NCBI GenBank assembly: GCA_037074615.1
Contig: CM073547.1
Span: 1,054,001 to 1,118,000 of the forward strand
DNA length: 64,000 nucleotides
Direction of reading: 5' to 3'
Source: Leucaena leucocephala
Lineage: Eukaryota; Streptophyta; Magnoliopsida; Fabales; Fabaceae
A program made the position numbers and the translations under genes. The notes beneath the pieces were generated by a model that saw only the letters and a program-made list of their open reading frames with translations, had not been told where the DNA came from and did not search any database. Below are positions 1 through 12,987 of this stretch, piece by piece; the first letter of the stretch is position 1; every line of letters starts with the position of its first letter.

Positions 1-839
1 GGCGACCTAATTCAAAGCTCCCGATCAACATCGATGGCACAGAAATTGTTATTGTTGATGCAATAGGAAGTAGTGGCTTGAACTTAAAGGTGCTTCCTCA
101 AATTTTAGTTGCTCCAAACTATTTATTTAATTCTTCCTTTGCTCTAAAGGATTTATTCCCTTGAACATTACTTTGCAGACTGATCCTGGTGTACCAATTG
201 TATGTGCTGGATTTGGCGCTCTAATGTTCACTACCTGCATCAGCTATTTATCTCATTCCTAGGTAAAATTTCTGCAAAAGATTTTCATGCATTAATTTTT
301 AAGTGATTTGAGTGATGTTAGATGAAGTTTCCAGACAGCACGTTTGATATTTTAGTGTCACAGCTCAAGAAAGCGATTATTTTCTTTTCTTTTTTAAAAC
401 CCTCCAGTCATAGAAAGGGACAGTCTTCTATTTGATACAGGATATTAAAATCTTCCAGTCAAAGCGTCTTTTTCTGCAAGTAAGGTAATATTAATGTCAA
501 TTTCAATGCAGCAATTGCTTTGAACAAATGAAATGAAATATATTATAAAAATAGCAACTCCTTGAAATTCTTAATGTATGACTTGACAAAAAAATTGGCA
601 AGTGACGTTTGATTAGTTGCCTCTTAGCTGAAATATATGAATTTATATTGAACCGTTTGATTGATTATGTGGTGAATTCAAAGATATGGGCAATACAAGA
701 TGGGAGCACAGTGATTATTGGAGGGAAGACTAACAGAGCAAAGGCTGAATTCCCAGAGGAGATGAACAGCTTGCCTGATAAAATTCCTGAAATTGTTGAA
801 TCTTCTGTGTCTAAGCAAACTGATGCCATTAGTGGCTAG
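1..839 (+). CDS. CCS1: CCS1, chloroplast cytochrome c biogenesis protein (ResB type), 3' end, with in-frame TAG
   Basis: This is the last part of a gene that begins before the window. CCS1 is a thylakoid membrane protein of system II cytochrome c assembly, needed to attach haem to cytochromes f and c6. Seen: exon 3-89 (ending VDAIGSSGLNLK), intron 90-178 (GT-AG), exon 179-262 (TDPGVPIV...ISYLSHS), intron 263-683, and last exon 684-839 (IWAIQDGSTVIIGGKTNRAK to a TAG). The three pieces read as the conserved C-terminus of plant CCS1. Odd: the last codon of the middle exon, 260-262, is TAG, where the family has Gln (CAG). As read, translation ends there and the last 51 residues are lost. The stop abuts the exon junction, so the transcript could escape nonsense-mediated decay. 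It may be a truncated allele, a decaying copy or a base-call error. Family assignment is firm; functional status is open. Confidence 0.8.
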
Positions 840-1621
840 CTTATAGCTTTCGAAAAGTCGAGGATTGGAAGAAGAAATAGCCATTTCAGTTGGATCATAG
901 CAACTTATACAAAGATGAAGTCCAAAGCACTTTGATTTTCAAACAGAGATTGAATGAGTTGCTCAAGCATTATATATACTATTGCTGATACGCATTCAGA
1001 ATGTATTTTCAATTTTGCTGTTGTATAGCAAGACAGATATTTGAATATATATATTTTTTGGCTGCCAAGACTGATAAACTTTATATATACTATTTCTTGA
1101 TGAATATAAGATTATTCTTTGTATTCTATTTGCTTCCCTTTGGTGTCCTTTCTTCAATTTTCTTCTTCCTAAAAAAAAGAAGAAAAAAGCATTATTTATG
1201 CATCCTCATATTTATATAGTCTCCTCGGTCAACTATGATGCGCGAACATGATCATTTTTCACGGTTTTTTAAGGGTAAATATTTTGTTCCCATAAAGCAC
1301 ACCGCTCATTTTGTGGACTGACTTTATCCGATCTGGAAATTAATTAAACAAAAAATGCATAGCTAAACTCATATCCGAACCATCTAAAATCGACGGCGAT
1401 CCTGAGAATTTCTTGCTTTTATTCGGCAGTATGCGGTATTGGGTTGGATTCTGACAGCTACCTCTAAACCATATAACTTTAACAGGTAACTTCTAAGATT
1501 TCTGTAGTTACGACTTCCTCACGTTGATGAGGTTTAGCAGAGTACAGAGGATTGTAATATATCATGAGTAATGAATGCATCTCGTTTCATTCATACATTG
1601 ACGGAGCTCGAGCGGAACCAC
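840..1621. other. Intergenic, between convergent CCS1 and HDR
   Basis: This stretch holds the 3' flanks of two convergent genes. The sequence is AT-rich with pyrimidine runs near 1140-1200. No further coding region, RNA gene or repeat was recognised. Confidence 0.6.
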
Positions 1622-4611
1622 TTACGCGAAGTGCAATGCTTCTTTACGTTTAATGTCAAACACCTTGATAAGAACATCTTCAACAACCTGTTTGAAATGC
1701 AAAATAACATTCATCAAATTGAACAGGAAATTCTTGAGGAAAATGTGGGCGTAATTAACGGGTTCAAACTTCTGCCCCGTCACAGACCAAAAATAAAAGC
1801 ATCAAATTTGGGGTGTGAACTAAAACAATCGTTACCAGCAGCAGAACTACGTAAAGAAACTTGCTAAAAGAATGAGAATCAAATGCAACAGGATTGATCG
1901 CATTACCTTGTCTGGTGTGGATGCGCCAGATGTTACACCAATTGTTATTGGACCCTTGGGCAGCCAGTTTTCCTTCTCTACCAGTTCGCCATGCTAATAG
2001 AACGAGGAAATTACAAACAATTAATTTGTGTGATATCTTGCTTCCTTCAATTCTTAGCAGCTTAGGCCAAATAGTGCTAGCGGCAGATGACAAGGTACGC
2101 ATTTCTACATTAATTCATGCTTAGTTGCTTACATTTAATTTGTGTGATATCTTGTTTCCTTCAATTCTTTGCTCACTGTCAACCCAGTAAGAAGGTATTC
2201 CACGTAACTCAGCTATCTCTTGCAGGTGGGAAGTATTGCTGGAGTTCCATCCACCAACTACCAACATCAGATCCATATCTTTCTCCACCAGCTTGTACAT
2301 TGCATCTTGTCGCTCCTGAAATTGATTGAAGAGCCAATTCCGACGGTGATTAGACTGAACCAACATATAAAATGGCCAGAAAAATTGACACAAATATTCT
2401 ACGCATGCTGCTAATTAACTTGGACTCAAATGGGTGTTCGTCGCATCTTAATGAATCTAAAATGAGCAGGAACATTAAATACTATAAAGAGGAAAAAGAG
2501 AAATTAAAACTTCAAACTACCTGAGTAGCGTCACAAATTGTGTTGAAGCTTATGAAGTGTTCATTGACGTTTTCCACACCAAATTTGCGCATTATTGTCC
2601 TCTCCACTAGTTTCCCTGAAAAATGTGTAGTACAAAAATATCTCCAATATAAATATGTATTTTTGTGTGTGTGCTTAATGAAGTGAAAAAATGAAAGTTT
2701 GTACTGATTGAGAAATTATAGCTAACCAATGTCTTCGGTCTCTCCCTTGAGCATTGTTGTCTGATTAGCAATGCCAACTTTTAACAGGTCAGTATCAGGA
2801 TCAAAGCCCTCAGAAATTGCAAATTTAAATTTCTGCACAATGGAAATATCCAATAAGTAATCATATCAAAGTGGTGGTTACCACAGAATTCGGTGAACAC
2901 GATCAATTGCATGACAAAAAGACCGTACATCTAAGAAGGCATCCTTCGTTGAGCTGGATCCGTTAAGTTCACCACCAAGCATGTAGTCACACACATACTC
3001 AGCCTAGACAAATTTAATAAAAGTGAGACATTATAGCTTGATAAAAGAATCAAACACTGTATACCTCTGCACATTCATCCAGCATTTAAAGCTAACTGTA
3101 AATTTGAACAAACCTGTTCCATATTCTTCACAATGACATACTTCCCCGCAAAAGATGCAGTTGCCACAGTCTCCTCATGGGAATATTTACCGTGTATGAT
3201 AGAGGTATGCTCTCCTTTCTTGTGCTTCTCTACAGTATTCCAGACCTTGAAACATTTTATTGAAGAAATCTTATCAGAACCCAGCAATGTATGGAGTATG
3301 ATAAATGAATTGATTTTAAGCAACTCCGCACAACAAAAGTTCATCTCTACGTATAGATAGATACCTTTGAAACCCATGGACAAGTTGTATCAACAATTTG
3401 TACATTTTTCTCACTTAAAGTCATCATTTCATCCACTGCAGCTCCAAAAGCAGGCAAAATCACAACATCACCCTTGTCTACGACATCATACAGTTTTACC
3501 CCTCCCTCCACCGGAATATCCTGCACCTTCATCTCCTCTAGTCTCTGCGTTTAAAATTTACCAAGTTAACTAATGATTGTTATTAACTAGAAAAAGTGAC
3601 ACAACATCATCTATTGCCTGAAAATATTGCATGTACAAGAAATAAGACAATGATCAAGATAACCTAGAAACATAAGGAAATACTTCAAAGGACCTTAAAC
3701 GGTTTTTGTCGATTACAAAAGCTGCACAGTCTAAGATCTAGTATCAGTCCAAAGATCGCGTTCTTAGTTGAGAACATATCAAAAATTTTCTCTCTAATCT
3801 GACAACGAGGGCTCATTTGGCCCCTCTAAAAAATGCCCTCAAACAACACGTGCCTCTCTCAAAATCAAATAAATTTACTTCCTATGATTATTAGAACACT
3901 TCTTTTGTTTTTTTAACTAAGCATGCCTATCACATACCAAGTAGAAACACCCACCACCCCCTCAACTATTGGAAAAAAAAAATGTCGAGATCATTCACTG
4001 AAACAATTAATATAATATGCAAGAACCTTGTTAACAGTTGGGTTGTGAATGATTTCGTTGGTAATCCATATTTTCTCAGTAGGAAACTGTTTTCTCGCTT
4101 CGTAGGCAATTTGAACAGCTCTCTCGACTCCCCAGCAGAAGCCATAGGCTTCAGCCAATCTCACTGTAACGTTACCCCATGTATACTCATTTCCATTTTC
4201 CTTCAAAGTCTTAATGATGTCACCTGAAATTCCAAGAAAAGTCATATAAAATGAACCATACACGGTAAATAATTCGGGATCTCAATTCTCTGGAATTAAA
4301 GAAAATCTATCAAAGTCCATAATAGTCAACTAAACCATACTCGTATACTCCCGATTCATGAGCTCGAGGGTCTCTTCCTTATGACCAAACCCTTTGCGGT
4401 TATAATTCTGGCTCCTGGTTAGGTTCTTTCGGAACACCTTGGCATCGAAATCGGAGTCCACAGCCATGGAAGATGAAGAAGAATCGCCGGAGCACTTGAC
4501 TGAGAGAGGCCTCCGGCATCGAAGATTTACAATATTGGGGAGATTCTCCAGCAAGGCAAGGTCCGATCGCGTAGAAGGGAGACGGCAGAGGTGGTGGGGA
4601 GCGACGGCCAT
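1622..4611 (-). CDS. HDR: 4-hydroxy-3-methylbut-2-enyl diphosphate reductase (HDR/IspH), chloroplast
   Basis: HDR reduces HMBPP to IPP and DMAPP, the last step of the plastid MEP isoprenoid pathway, using a [4Fe-4S] cluster. Ten exons were traced on the minus strand: 4341-4611, 4027-4223, 3365-3544, 3114-3245, 2929-3003, 2727-2832, 2521-2615, 2133-2315, 1907-1993 and 1622-1687. Every junction keeps phase and gives 463 residues, the usual plant length. The first ~45 residues are Ser/Arg-rich and look like a transit peptide. Cluster-ligand cysteines are seen in AYGFCWGVERA, VDTTCPWVSK and FNTICDATQ; other family motifs are EIIHNP, IIHGKYSHEET and VVGGWNSSNTSHLQE. The start is the first ATG of the transit-peptide ORF; a TATA-like stretch lies about 75 bp upstream. 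One oddity: the intron between 2133 and 1993 carries a second copy of the end of exon 8. Confidence 0.97.
2021..2055 (-). repeat. 35-bp duplicate of an HDR exon end, inside an HDR intron
   Basis: Positions 2021-2055 repeat 2135-2169 with one mismatch in 35 bases. On the minus strand both encode RIEG(N/S)KISHKL. The 2135-2169 copy is the true end of exon 8, followed by a GTAAGC donor. The other copy lies in the following intron without that donor, so it is probably spliced out. The offset is 114 bp. Confidence 0.85.
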
Positions 4612-4682
4612 CGGAGCTGGAGACGGAGGAGCAAGTCAGCAGAATGGGCGTAGGAAGTTAGGAAGTTTGGCTTGGGACTCAT

Positions 4683-4690
4683 TATATATC
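4683..4690 (-). promoter_or_regulatory. Probable TATA box of HDR
   Basis: On the minus strand this reads GGATATATAATG, about 75 bases before the HDR ATG at 4611. That is a plausible TATA position for a short leader. It is inferred from position and sequence only. Confidence 0.4.
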
Positions 4691-7600
4691 CGACGACCTC
4701 TGACACTCGAGTAACTCCATGAATTTGAATTTCTGAAATCATTAAATCACTTTATTAGAAAATATATATATTCCATTACAAAACTCCAATAAATTAATAG
4801 TAATTAATAATTAAGGTTCTCCATATATATCTCTCAGATCCATATTTTAAGACAAACAAGTACTATACAATGTAAGTTTTAGAGAAAATGACAAAAAAAT
4901 ATCTAAAAAATGATAAATAGAAAAATAGAAAAATTACTAACAATAAATTAAACATTATCAACTATGAATTAAAAATTATTAACACAATATCTTAATTTGA
5001 TATTTATCATTTTTTATAATTTTTTCTGTTATTTTTCTTATGTTTTATTGTATACTACTATATAATGTATGTTTACATCAATTACTAATTAAAAATTAGT
5101 ACCTCAAATTGGATAAGCTTCAAGGAAAGGATTTTTAAGCTTTATGTAGAAAAAATGGTAATAATTAAATATACTCTCCCATCCTATATAATTTTCCGTA
5201 TTTTAAAAATACTATTTTTTTTTTATTTTTAACTTTCATCTCTTAATTATATTTTGGAAGGTTGTTAATTTTTTTTTTACATTTGATCATCTTTAATTTT
5301 TTAATATTATAATAATTATTAATAGAATCTTATAATTTTAGTTATATCTTATAATCAGTGAGAAAGAAGAGTTGAGTTAGACAATTAATATAAAAGTTTC
5401 TTTAATAGAAAAAGTTAATATAGATAATAAAAAATGTGTTTATATCTTATAAGGATATATGTTTAATTTTTATTATTATTGTAAGGGTTTATTTAGTAAG
5501 TGATTTCATAAATTTTTTATAAGTATTTTCTGAATTTTAGAGTTGTGCTATGATCTACTACTAGTATTAAATTTATCTAAATTTTTTGTATAAAAAATAT
5601 CTTCAATATAAAATTCGGTTGAATCTCTCAATGGCTTGAAGTTAAAATTGTCTATAGGATCTTATTTAAAAAAAGATAGAATAGTATTTATTACTAGTGT
5701 TTAATTAAAATATGTAGAATGTGTTGAATTTGTAGGTATGTAGAGACATGACCGAGGCTGTTGGCGCATTTTGCGCGGGGGAAATTACGAGCGAAACAAC
5801 GTCGTTTTGCTGAAGGGACGGATCATCCAGCACTTTTAGGAAACTAATTTAACTGCCGGTCCCGCCTTCATTCCCACGCGTCTTCTCTTTTTAGGGCCTA
5901 AACACGTGTCTTCTTTAAATTCAATAATTCGATCTCATTTATGCATGCATTTCAGGATTCACATGGTAAAACTGCTAGAAATGAAATAGGATGATGTCAT
6001 CTGCTATGTGAGATTCATCTTATCATTTTTTTTCCGATACAAATTAATTTTATATTAATTTTATCATTTTATTCATCTGTTTCTATTTTGACTTCTTTTG
6101 TCCTCCTGGTACATTGGATGCATTTAATTTTTTCGAATTTTTTTAGAATTGTGGGAGCCATGAAGGAATGAACCCATCAAATTTGGGTTCAGACCCTCCT
6201 CGTCCAAGGGTTCATTTAAAAACAATCCATTTAGAACTTTTGATACTTTCTAAATCAACCCATACTCCTCATTTTCTTTAAATTTAAGAGTTGACTCAAT
6301 TAATTTACACACTATTTTCAACCAAATAAAAGTTTTATCCATCTCATTACTTAATTAATTTAAATAGATTAAAATATTAAATAAATTATTTAATTATAAC
6401 AAATACAATATAATATCCTAAAAATACATATATATAACATTAAATTATAATCAGTATATAAATTAGACAAATTGATTTATAAAAATAATAAATATTAAAA
6501 ATAAAATAGATTAAAATATTATATTTATAATAAAAACAAACTATCTAATTAATTATCTTTTTTATTTGAGACCAAGGGAGCATAAATTAAATACCAAATA
6601 TTACATTACCACAAACTCCTTGTCTAGTTCCAAACAAGAAGTAAGGTATTTCAAGTTTTTGACTAGTTCAAGATCTGAGTTAGTCAGTTTGTTTTCCCCC
6701 CTCTAATTCTCCCTTCATTTCAATGAAATCGGCCGCCTTGATCTAGTCTTTCAGACACTCCTTTCCTATCTACAATACTTCAACATGAAATTTCACTTAA
6801 AGAAAGTTTGAATTCTCCCCACTTCACCCAAACCCAATCATAATAATTGTTAATAGTATTATATAAACAATATTCTAAGATAGACTAGATTCCTGATACA
6901 TCTGAAATTATCTTGTAATGATATTTTATAATTGTCTGCGCCAAAAGTCATGGTGACATGTTTGAAACCAGGACAGTCAGAAGAATTATTCAGGAAAAAA
7001 AACATAAGGAGAAAGGTATGGAATCTAAGGTGATTCGTTTGATTATTTAAAGTAAACTATTTTGACTATGACCCAAACAAAACAAAACAAAAAACCTTAG
7101 TTTGACTCATGCACAATTATATGTTAATTCTATAGATATGAAAAAAGCCCTTCTTTGTTTTTAACAAAGGCCCCATATAAGTTAATCCATAGAAAATCAA
7201 TGCAAAGTTTAACAAAAAAAAATCATTCACATGTTTTTTTATATTATGTTTTAGATCATATTATTATATATGTAATTTAAAATTTTGTAATTTTTATTGC
7301 GTGTCAAAGTGAGGTTAAAACAGGGCTACAAGGTGAGCATGTAAAAGACAATAATTAGTACGAAAAGGCCTGACAAGATACATCGTATCCAGTTTACATT
7401 TATTACAGCTAAATGACTCACAAAGCTTCCTAAAAACTAAACAAGATCGACTGAACCATAGCATCCCTCTGAAACAACCACCATGAAGAACTTCGTTAAA
7501 ATTCTACGTTCATTACCAACTTTTGCCTTCTGGAAGATGCAAATCTTGCTAATTTACCCATCACTGATTTCAATGATTTTATGGAGAGCAGTTTTTTTAT

Positions 7601-7817
7601 ATATATTCAAAGACTTGAACTTGAGAACTACGATTATGTGGGTGGTGACTTGTGATGTGGGGCCATCATATCCGCTTGTGTGGAGGTTGGCTCTCTGGCT
7701 AATTCTGAAAGATATCCATGGATAAACATCAAAACTACTCAAATTCCGATTTAACATTGATCACTCATAGACTCATAGTCATATACGGAAAATCTTCCTT
7801 CCTTCTATGTTCTAACC
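4691..7817. other. Divergent intergenic region between HDR and TIC62
   Basis: About 3.1 kb, mostly very AT-rich, holding the upstream regions of two plastid-protein genes. A less AT-rich island at about 5740-5920 contains AACGTCGTTTTG and an ACACGTGTC G-box-like site. A degenerate SINE-like repeat lies near 5405-5600. No coding sequence was recognised. An 80-codon frame at 7483-7725 has no recognisable domain and was not accepted. Confidence 0.5.
5405..5600 (+). repeat. Degenerate copy of SINE-like family B
   Basis: The order of motifs (a TTTAGTA segment, TATAAGTATTTTCTGAA, CTACTAGTATTAAATT, then a T-rich end) follows the copies at 41496-41692 and 50808-51000. Divergence is high and the ends are uncertain. 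Confidence 0.4.
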
Positions 7818-10800
7818 ATGGAGGGTTTCTCCCTGCAATCACTGACCCTGACATCCATTCCTTCTTCTTTATCACAAGGATCGCTTTTGGAGAAACCTTC
7901 CGGTTATGTCAAGCTTTTCAAACACTCCGATTTGACCAAGTACCCATGTACCACAAATGACTCCAAGCTCAAAGTTCGTAGCATTCGAGCTCAAGCTTCG
8001 GGTGAATTACTATCCTCCCTCATTTATTTCATCAAATCGGTATTATCTCCCAAAAATGTTTTACTCTCTGTGCGTCATTGATCCTTATGAACTTGTTTTA
8101 GGTTCAACAACATTCAGTCCAAATACCGCAGAGGCCGTTCCTGGGAAAACAGATTCCAAGGATGACAACGTAGTATTTGTTGCCGGGGCTACTGGTAGAG
8201 TTGGTTTACGAACTGTGAGGTACACTTTCTAAATGGACATTTCAACTTTCAGATAAATTTTAGGACCAAATTTGCAAAATGCTCAGTGTTGCTTAATTCA
8301 GGGAGCTAATAAAGCTTGGCTTCCGAGTGAGAGCTGGAGTGAGAAATGCTCAGAGAGCGGAATCACTAGTGCAGGTAAATTTTCTGGTGTAGAAGAGAGT
8401 GATTTAATGGTCTTTTCTTAGAATATGTTAACATACGCAGAGTGTTAAACAGTTGAGACTTGATGCTGCAAATGCAAGTGAAGGGAGTCAACGTAAGTAA
8501 AAAAATGCTTTGAAATTTTCATCTTAGTACTGAGTCAAGGAATGCTGCTATATTAAATAACAGGTTATTTTTGGCGTTTAGACCAGCTGTAGAAATGATT
8601 GAACTAGTAGAATGTGATTTGGAGAGAAGAGATGGGATTGCATCGGCATTAGGGAATGCATCGACCGTAATATGCTGCATTGGTGCCAGTGAGAAGGAAG
8701 TTTTTGACATCACTGGACCCTATCGTATAGATTATCTAGCTACCAAAAACCTAGTCGATGCCGGTATAAGAATTTTCATTATTTCTGTACTTGCCAGCTT
8801 CATTGTTTGATTCAACCTGATCCAAGCAGTTAAATATTTACCAGTTTTTGCCATTTTGTTGATTATTTTTTTATCTGCAATCAGTTGAGTTACATTATTA
8901 AAAATGTTGAAATCAGTTTTTCTCTTCAATAAATCTTGCAGCAACTGTTGCCAAAGTAAATCACTTCATATTAGTTTCTTCTTTGGGAACAAACAAATTT
9001 GGCTTTCCTGCGTCTATTCTCAAGTGAGTAAAGTTTTTAATCTTATCTGACTCTTGCAATTTGCATGATGTAGTTCATAGCCAAGTGGTGATAAAGTCTT
9101 GGATATAAAGCTGTATAGATATTTTTGAGTAGTTCAACTGATTCTTAATTCTTCCTCTGAAGTTTGTTTTGGGGAGTTCTATTTTGGAAAAGGAAGGCAG
9201 AAGAGGCATTAATAGCCAGTGGACTTCCATACACAGTGAGTCATTATGACACTAATTGCATCAAGTGCAGAGTTCTATGTTCTAATTACTACACTTGTTC
9301 AGATAGTGAGACCTGGAGGCATGGAACGGCCTACCGATGCTTTCAAGGAAACTCATAATATAACCCTTTCAACAGAAGATACTTTATTTGGTGGTCTGGT
9401 GTCAAATCTTCAGGTATTCATCATGTAAAATCGTTTCGTGCGTTTGCTATTTATTTATGATAGATAGCTGGAAATTCTAACTATTCTTCTTTCTATCTTA
9501 AAAATATCATAATATTGTAGCCAACAGTGAGCTTTGACCTCTTTATGCGATGCAACATACTGGAATGTAGAGGTTTCTAGTGGATTGAATAATAAGCTTT
9601 AGTTTTGTTATCTAATCCATACCTTTTGATTTCTTTCCTGCACGTACAGAACAAATTATCTGCATCAGATTTGTAACTTTATTCAGGATGCCGAGTTCTT
9701 TATACGCTTGAATTCTGAATGTAGATATATGAAGTTTTAAATTTTGCTGCTTCTGAATACGATATACATGCTGTTATTATTGATCTTTTATGTGAATTAC
9801 ATTAATCAACGTATATTAATTTATTGCAGATTGCGGAACTCATGGCAGTAATGGCCAAGAATCGTGATCTTTCGTATTGCAAAATAGTGGAGGCAATTGC
9901 TGAGACCACTGCACCACTGACCCCCATGGAGGAACTTCTTGCAAAGATACCTTCTCAACGTGCTTACAATTACCCAGCCAAGGTATTACGTTCCTTGCAT
10001 GGACAGATACCGCATATTAAGTTCAACCAGATCAGAAACTTAATTTTAGCATCAAATAAGCGGGTTTGGTTCCAACAGACATTAACGATTCAGTTCCTGT
10101 TTATGGATTTAATTTTGTGCTGAGATTATTATCAGTTTCTCCAGATGAAACTAATCATTTCGAATCAAAAGGATTAGATTGGATCTGAAATTTCAAAGTT
10201 CGTCCTTCACATTAGGGCTACTCATTAACCATCCTGCCTTGCCATTATCTACAAGAACTACAAGATTTTTAACCTTTTATGGGATGATTCAGACACCAGA
10301 TGTTGCAGCCGTCAGTGATCCAGCACCCTCTGCTAGTGTTGTGGTAGTGGAACCCAGCATTACTACTGAGAAAGAGACTGCTCAACCAAAACCTGTGACT
10401 AAACAGCCACTTTCTCCTTATACTGCGTAAGCCATATTACTCATCTTGCCTTTGATAAGATATTTTAAGTATTATTCAGGGAGAATTTGTTAAGCTCTCG
10501 ATAGCCAATGAAGAACTCTAGTGAATCTCTCAATAGCTAGTCCCACTTAGTAGAATAAGACTTCTTGTTGTTTAGTGAGAATCTGCTAACTTCTGATGTT
10601 CTTTACTATTGAAAATCATAAGGAATAGTGCTACACTGTTCTCTGTTCTCCATGCGGCAATGCATATAGAATATATAAGAACAATATTGTCAGCCACCCT
10701 TCTCTTTTGTTTTTGATAATATTGAGAAGGAAGCAACTTAGGCAGAGGCAGGGGAGGGACTTCAAATATGGCATTTTGGTATTCTGCTCGTTTGCTCTAT

Positions 10801-11891
10801 TGTGCATTCAGAAGATTCAGTAGTTTCATCTGTCTTTTTTCTTTAAAATTAGTGATATAACTCTCTTATATGTAGTTTCATGTTGTTGTCTGATAACAGA
10901 GTTAAGGCTCCTGGGGACTGTAAGCCCAATGACATGAATTTTTTATTTAATTTTTCAGTTATGAGGATTTAAAACCACCATCATCCCCTTCTCCACTGAA
11001 GCCTGATGCAGTGCCTAAACCTAAACCCAGTGCTTCTGATACTCCAAGTAGCGTTCAAGAAAAGGATGGCATTTCTCAGGCATCTGCCATAGCAGAACCG
11101 GTAGCAGAGTCTCGCTCTCCATATGCCGCGTAAGTCGCTATATATAAATACATTTCTCAAATTTTAATGCTCACAGTTGTGGTTTTTTACTTACAAGTTT
11201 ATCGTTTGGGCAGCTATGAGGATTTGAAGCCTCCCACTTCGCCAAGCCCAACACCAAGCACTTCCAGTGATAAACCTCTTGCTGCGTCAACGATGGATTC
11301 TGCACCCCAACCTCCAGTACCTGAAATAACTACATCTACCACTTTCACCGAACCTGGTCCTTCTCAGGATTCAGAATCTTCTTATTCTCCCTACCCTGCG
11401 TAAGTCTAATTTCATTCTTGTCGTTATCGGTCCAGCCATACTTCAACTTGTCTGTTTTCCCCCACATTATGCCTACTCTCAGGTTGGCTCTTAGATGTCT
11501 TGAAAAATCTCAGTTTGATTTTCTTCTTTACGTTCCTATTCTCTAAGACCTGATGCTATGTTTGCAGATACCCTGACTTGAAGCCTCCTTCTTCATCATC
11601 CCGGAGGGCACCTGGTGGATCAAGCTCATTGGTGCCTGAGATTGATTCAGGTAATGGCCCAGCAGCTCAGCTACCAGTAGCAGATAAACCAAGTGATGAA
11701 CAAAATCTTAATGAACCAAAGCCAAGACCACTTTCTCCTTATACCATGTGAGTTTCTTCTCGCTTCAAGAGACTTCTCTTACTTTATCCATATCCTCTGT
11801 TTTCCTAATGTGTATACATAAAACATGCAGGTATGAAGAGATGAAGCCTCCTGCGACACCATCGCCTTCCCCGAAGAATCATAGTAATTAA
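7818..11891 (+). CDS. TIC62: Protein TIC 62, chloroplastic (NAD(P)-binding, FNR-tethering)
   Basis: TIC62 is an atypical short-chain dehydrogenase-like protein of the plastid. It shuttles between inner envelope, stroma and thylakoid and tethers ferredoxin-NADP reductase (FNR). Fourteen exons: 7818-8001, 8102-8219, 8302-8374, 8441-8492, 8587-8763, 8942-9023, 9163-9235, 9303-9413, 9830-9982, 10293-10426, 10959-11129, 11214-11399, 11568-11747 and 11831-11891. They sum to 1755 bases, 584 residues plus stop, in one frame. A Ser-rich transit peptide comes first, then the Rossmann motif VFVAGATGRVG and a domain to about residue 341. A Pro/Ser-rich tail follows with four repeats of the type SPYxAYxDLKPPSSPSP at residues about 382, 439, 501 and 561. 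Such repeats bind FNR in TIC62 and TROL. Each repeat spans an exon junction. The 9-to-10 junction is the least certain, as a small exon could be missed there. Confidence 0.95.
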
Positions 11892-12987
11892 ACAGACAAT
11901 GAAGCAGGTAAGGTTATAGTTCAAAAAATCACATAGGGAGTGACTGAAATGGAAGAGTGGAAACAACATGAATGTATAATCATTTCTTCGAGAAGTTAAT
12001 TATTACTGGATGACCTTTTCTGGCGGAAGTGAGCTACAAGGATTATTGTTTGACATGTAAAACGCAGCAAATTCAGTTTGTTTGTTTTTGTTTTTTAACC
12101 ATCTCAATGAGTATATATTTCAGCTTAATCAATCCTGGGAGTTAAGCTTATTTGTTATCATATTCATTTGCTTTGTCGATAATTACGGAATGTCTCTGTT
12201 TTTCGCTGATAATCATATCCAAGCTTTAAAATCTAACTTCCGCAATTTTTTTTTTTTTTACGAAAAAAATGCAAATAGTCATGCTGCTCCACCGTCAAGA
12301 GATGTCCTCCATTTATTTTTATACGTTTTTTTTGGCCAATCACTTTTCATAAGTTTTTTATTAAATAAAAAAAATGCTCCACATACCACTCCTAAAATTG
12401 AAGATTTAACCTCTGTTATCAAAACATATAGTGGGTCAATTCAAAGTAATTTACACTTAACCAAACTCACTGAGTAACTCTAATAATTTATGGAGATTAA
12501 TTTGGAAAATTTAAAATATAAAAATTAAATTAAAAATAAATGGACAGTACGAGTACTAGAAGCTGAATTTTCCTATATAATTTTAAGATCATTTTTCATT
12601 TTTATGCCTTTTTTTTTTTTGCCCATAAAATATACCGCATGAAAAAAATAAATCACTATATCTCACCTTACACATCGTCAAGATTCAAGAACCATTTCAC
12701 GACTTGCAATTTATTAGCAAAAACGGTTGACAGTTAAACCTCACATGCAGCCATCAACAGTAGGTTCTCCTTAGTCTGGCGGGAATTTCTACTCGTAACT
12801 TCGCCAGGTTGCTTCTATCGTAATTTCCCCAGTTCTCCACTTTCTCCAAATCACCGAATTTAATCAAATCGTTTTTCAATTTTCACCCATTTCAGTTTTG
12901 TTGAAGTTCTTTTACACGAAGGCCATTGGTTTCACCGTTTACGTTAGCACGTAATATCGTTCTTTCTCGTCTGATTTGTTAGTGGTT
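11892..12987. other. Intergenic, TIC62 to RBR gene
   Basis: This holds the TIC62 3' region and the leader of the RBR gene. A 131-codon open frame at 12082-12477 is low-complexity, Phe-rich AT DNA with no recognisable domain and was not accepted. Nothing else was seen. Confidence 0.6.

Noticed and set aside
1571..1867. 98-codon plus-strand frame
   Set aside because: It lies opposite the last HDR exon (1622-1687) and its intron; the minus-strand reading is the conserved gene.
7483..7725. 80-codon frame upstream of TIC62
   Set aside because: No recognisable domain and no splice link to the TIC62 frame; probably promoter or leader sequence.
1..12000. Functional cluster of plastid genes (CCS1, HDR, TIC62)
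   Set aside because: Separate promoters, different strands and unrelated pathways; adjacency is most likely chance.
12082..12477. 131-codon Phe-rich frame
   Set aside because: Low-complexity AT-rich DNA without coding features; likely chance.
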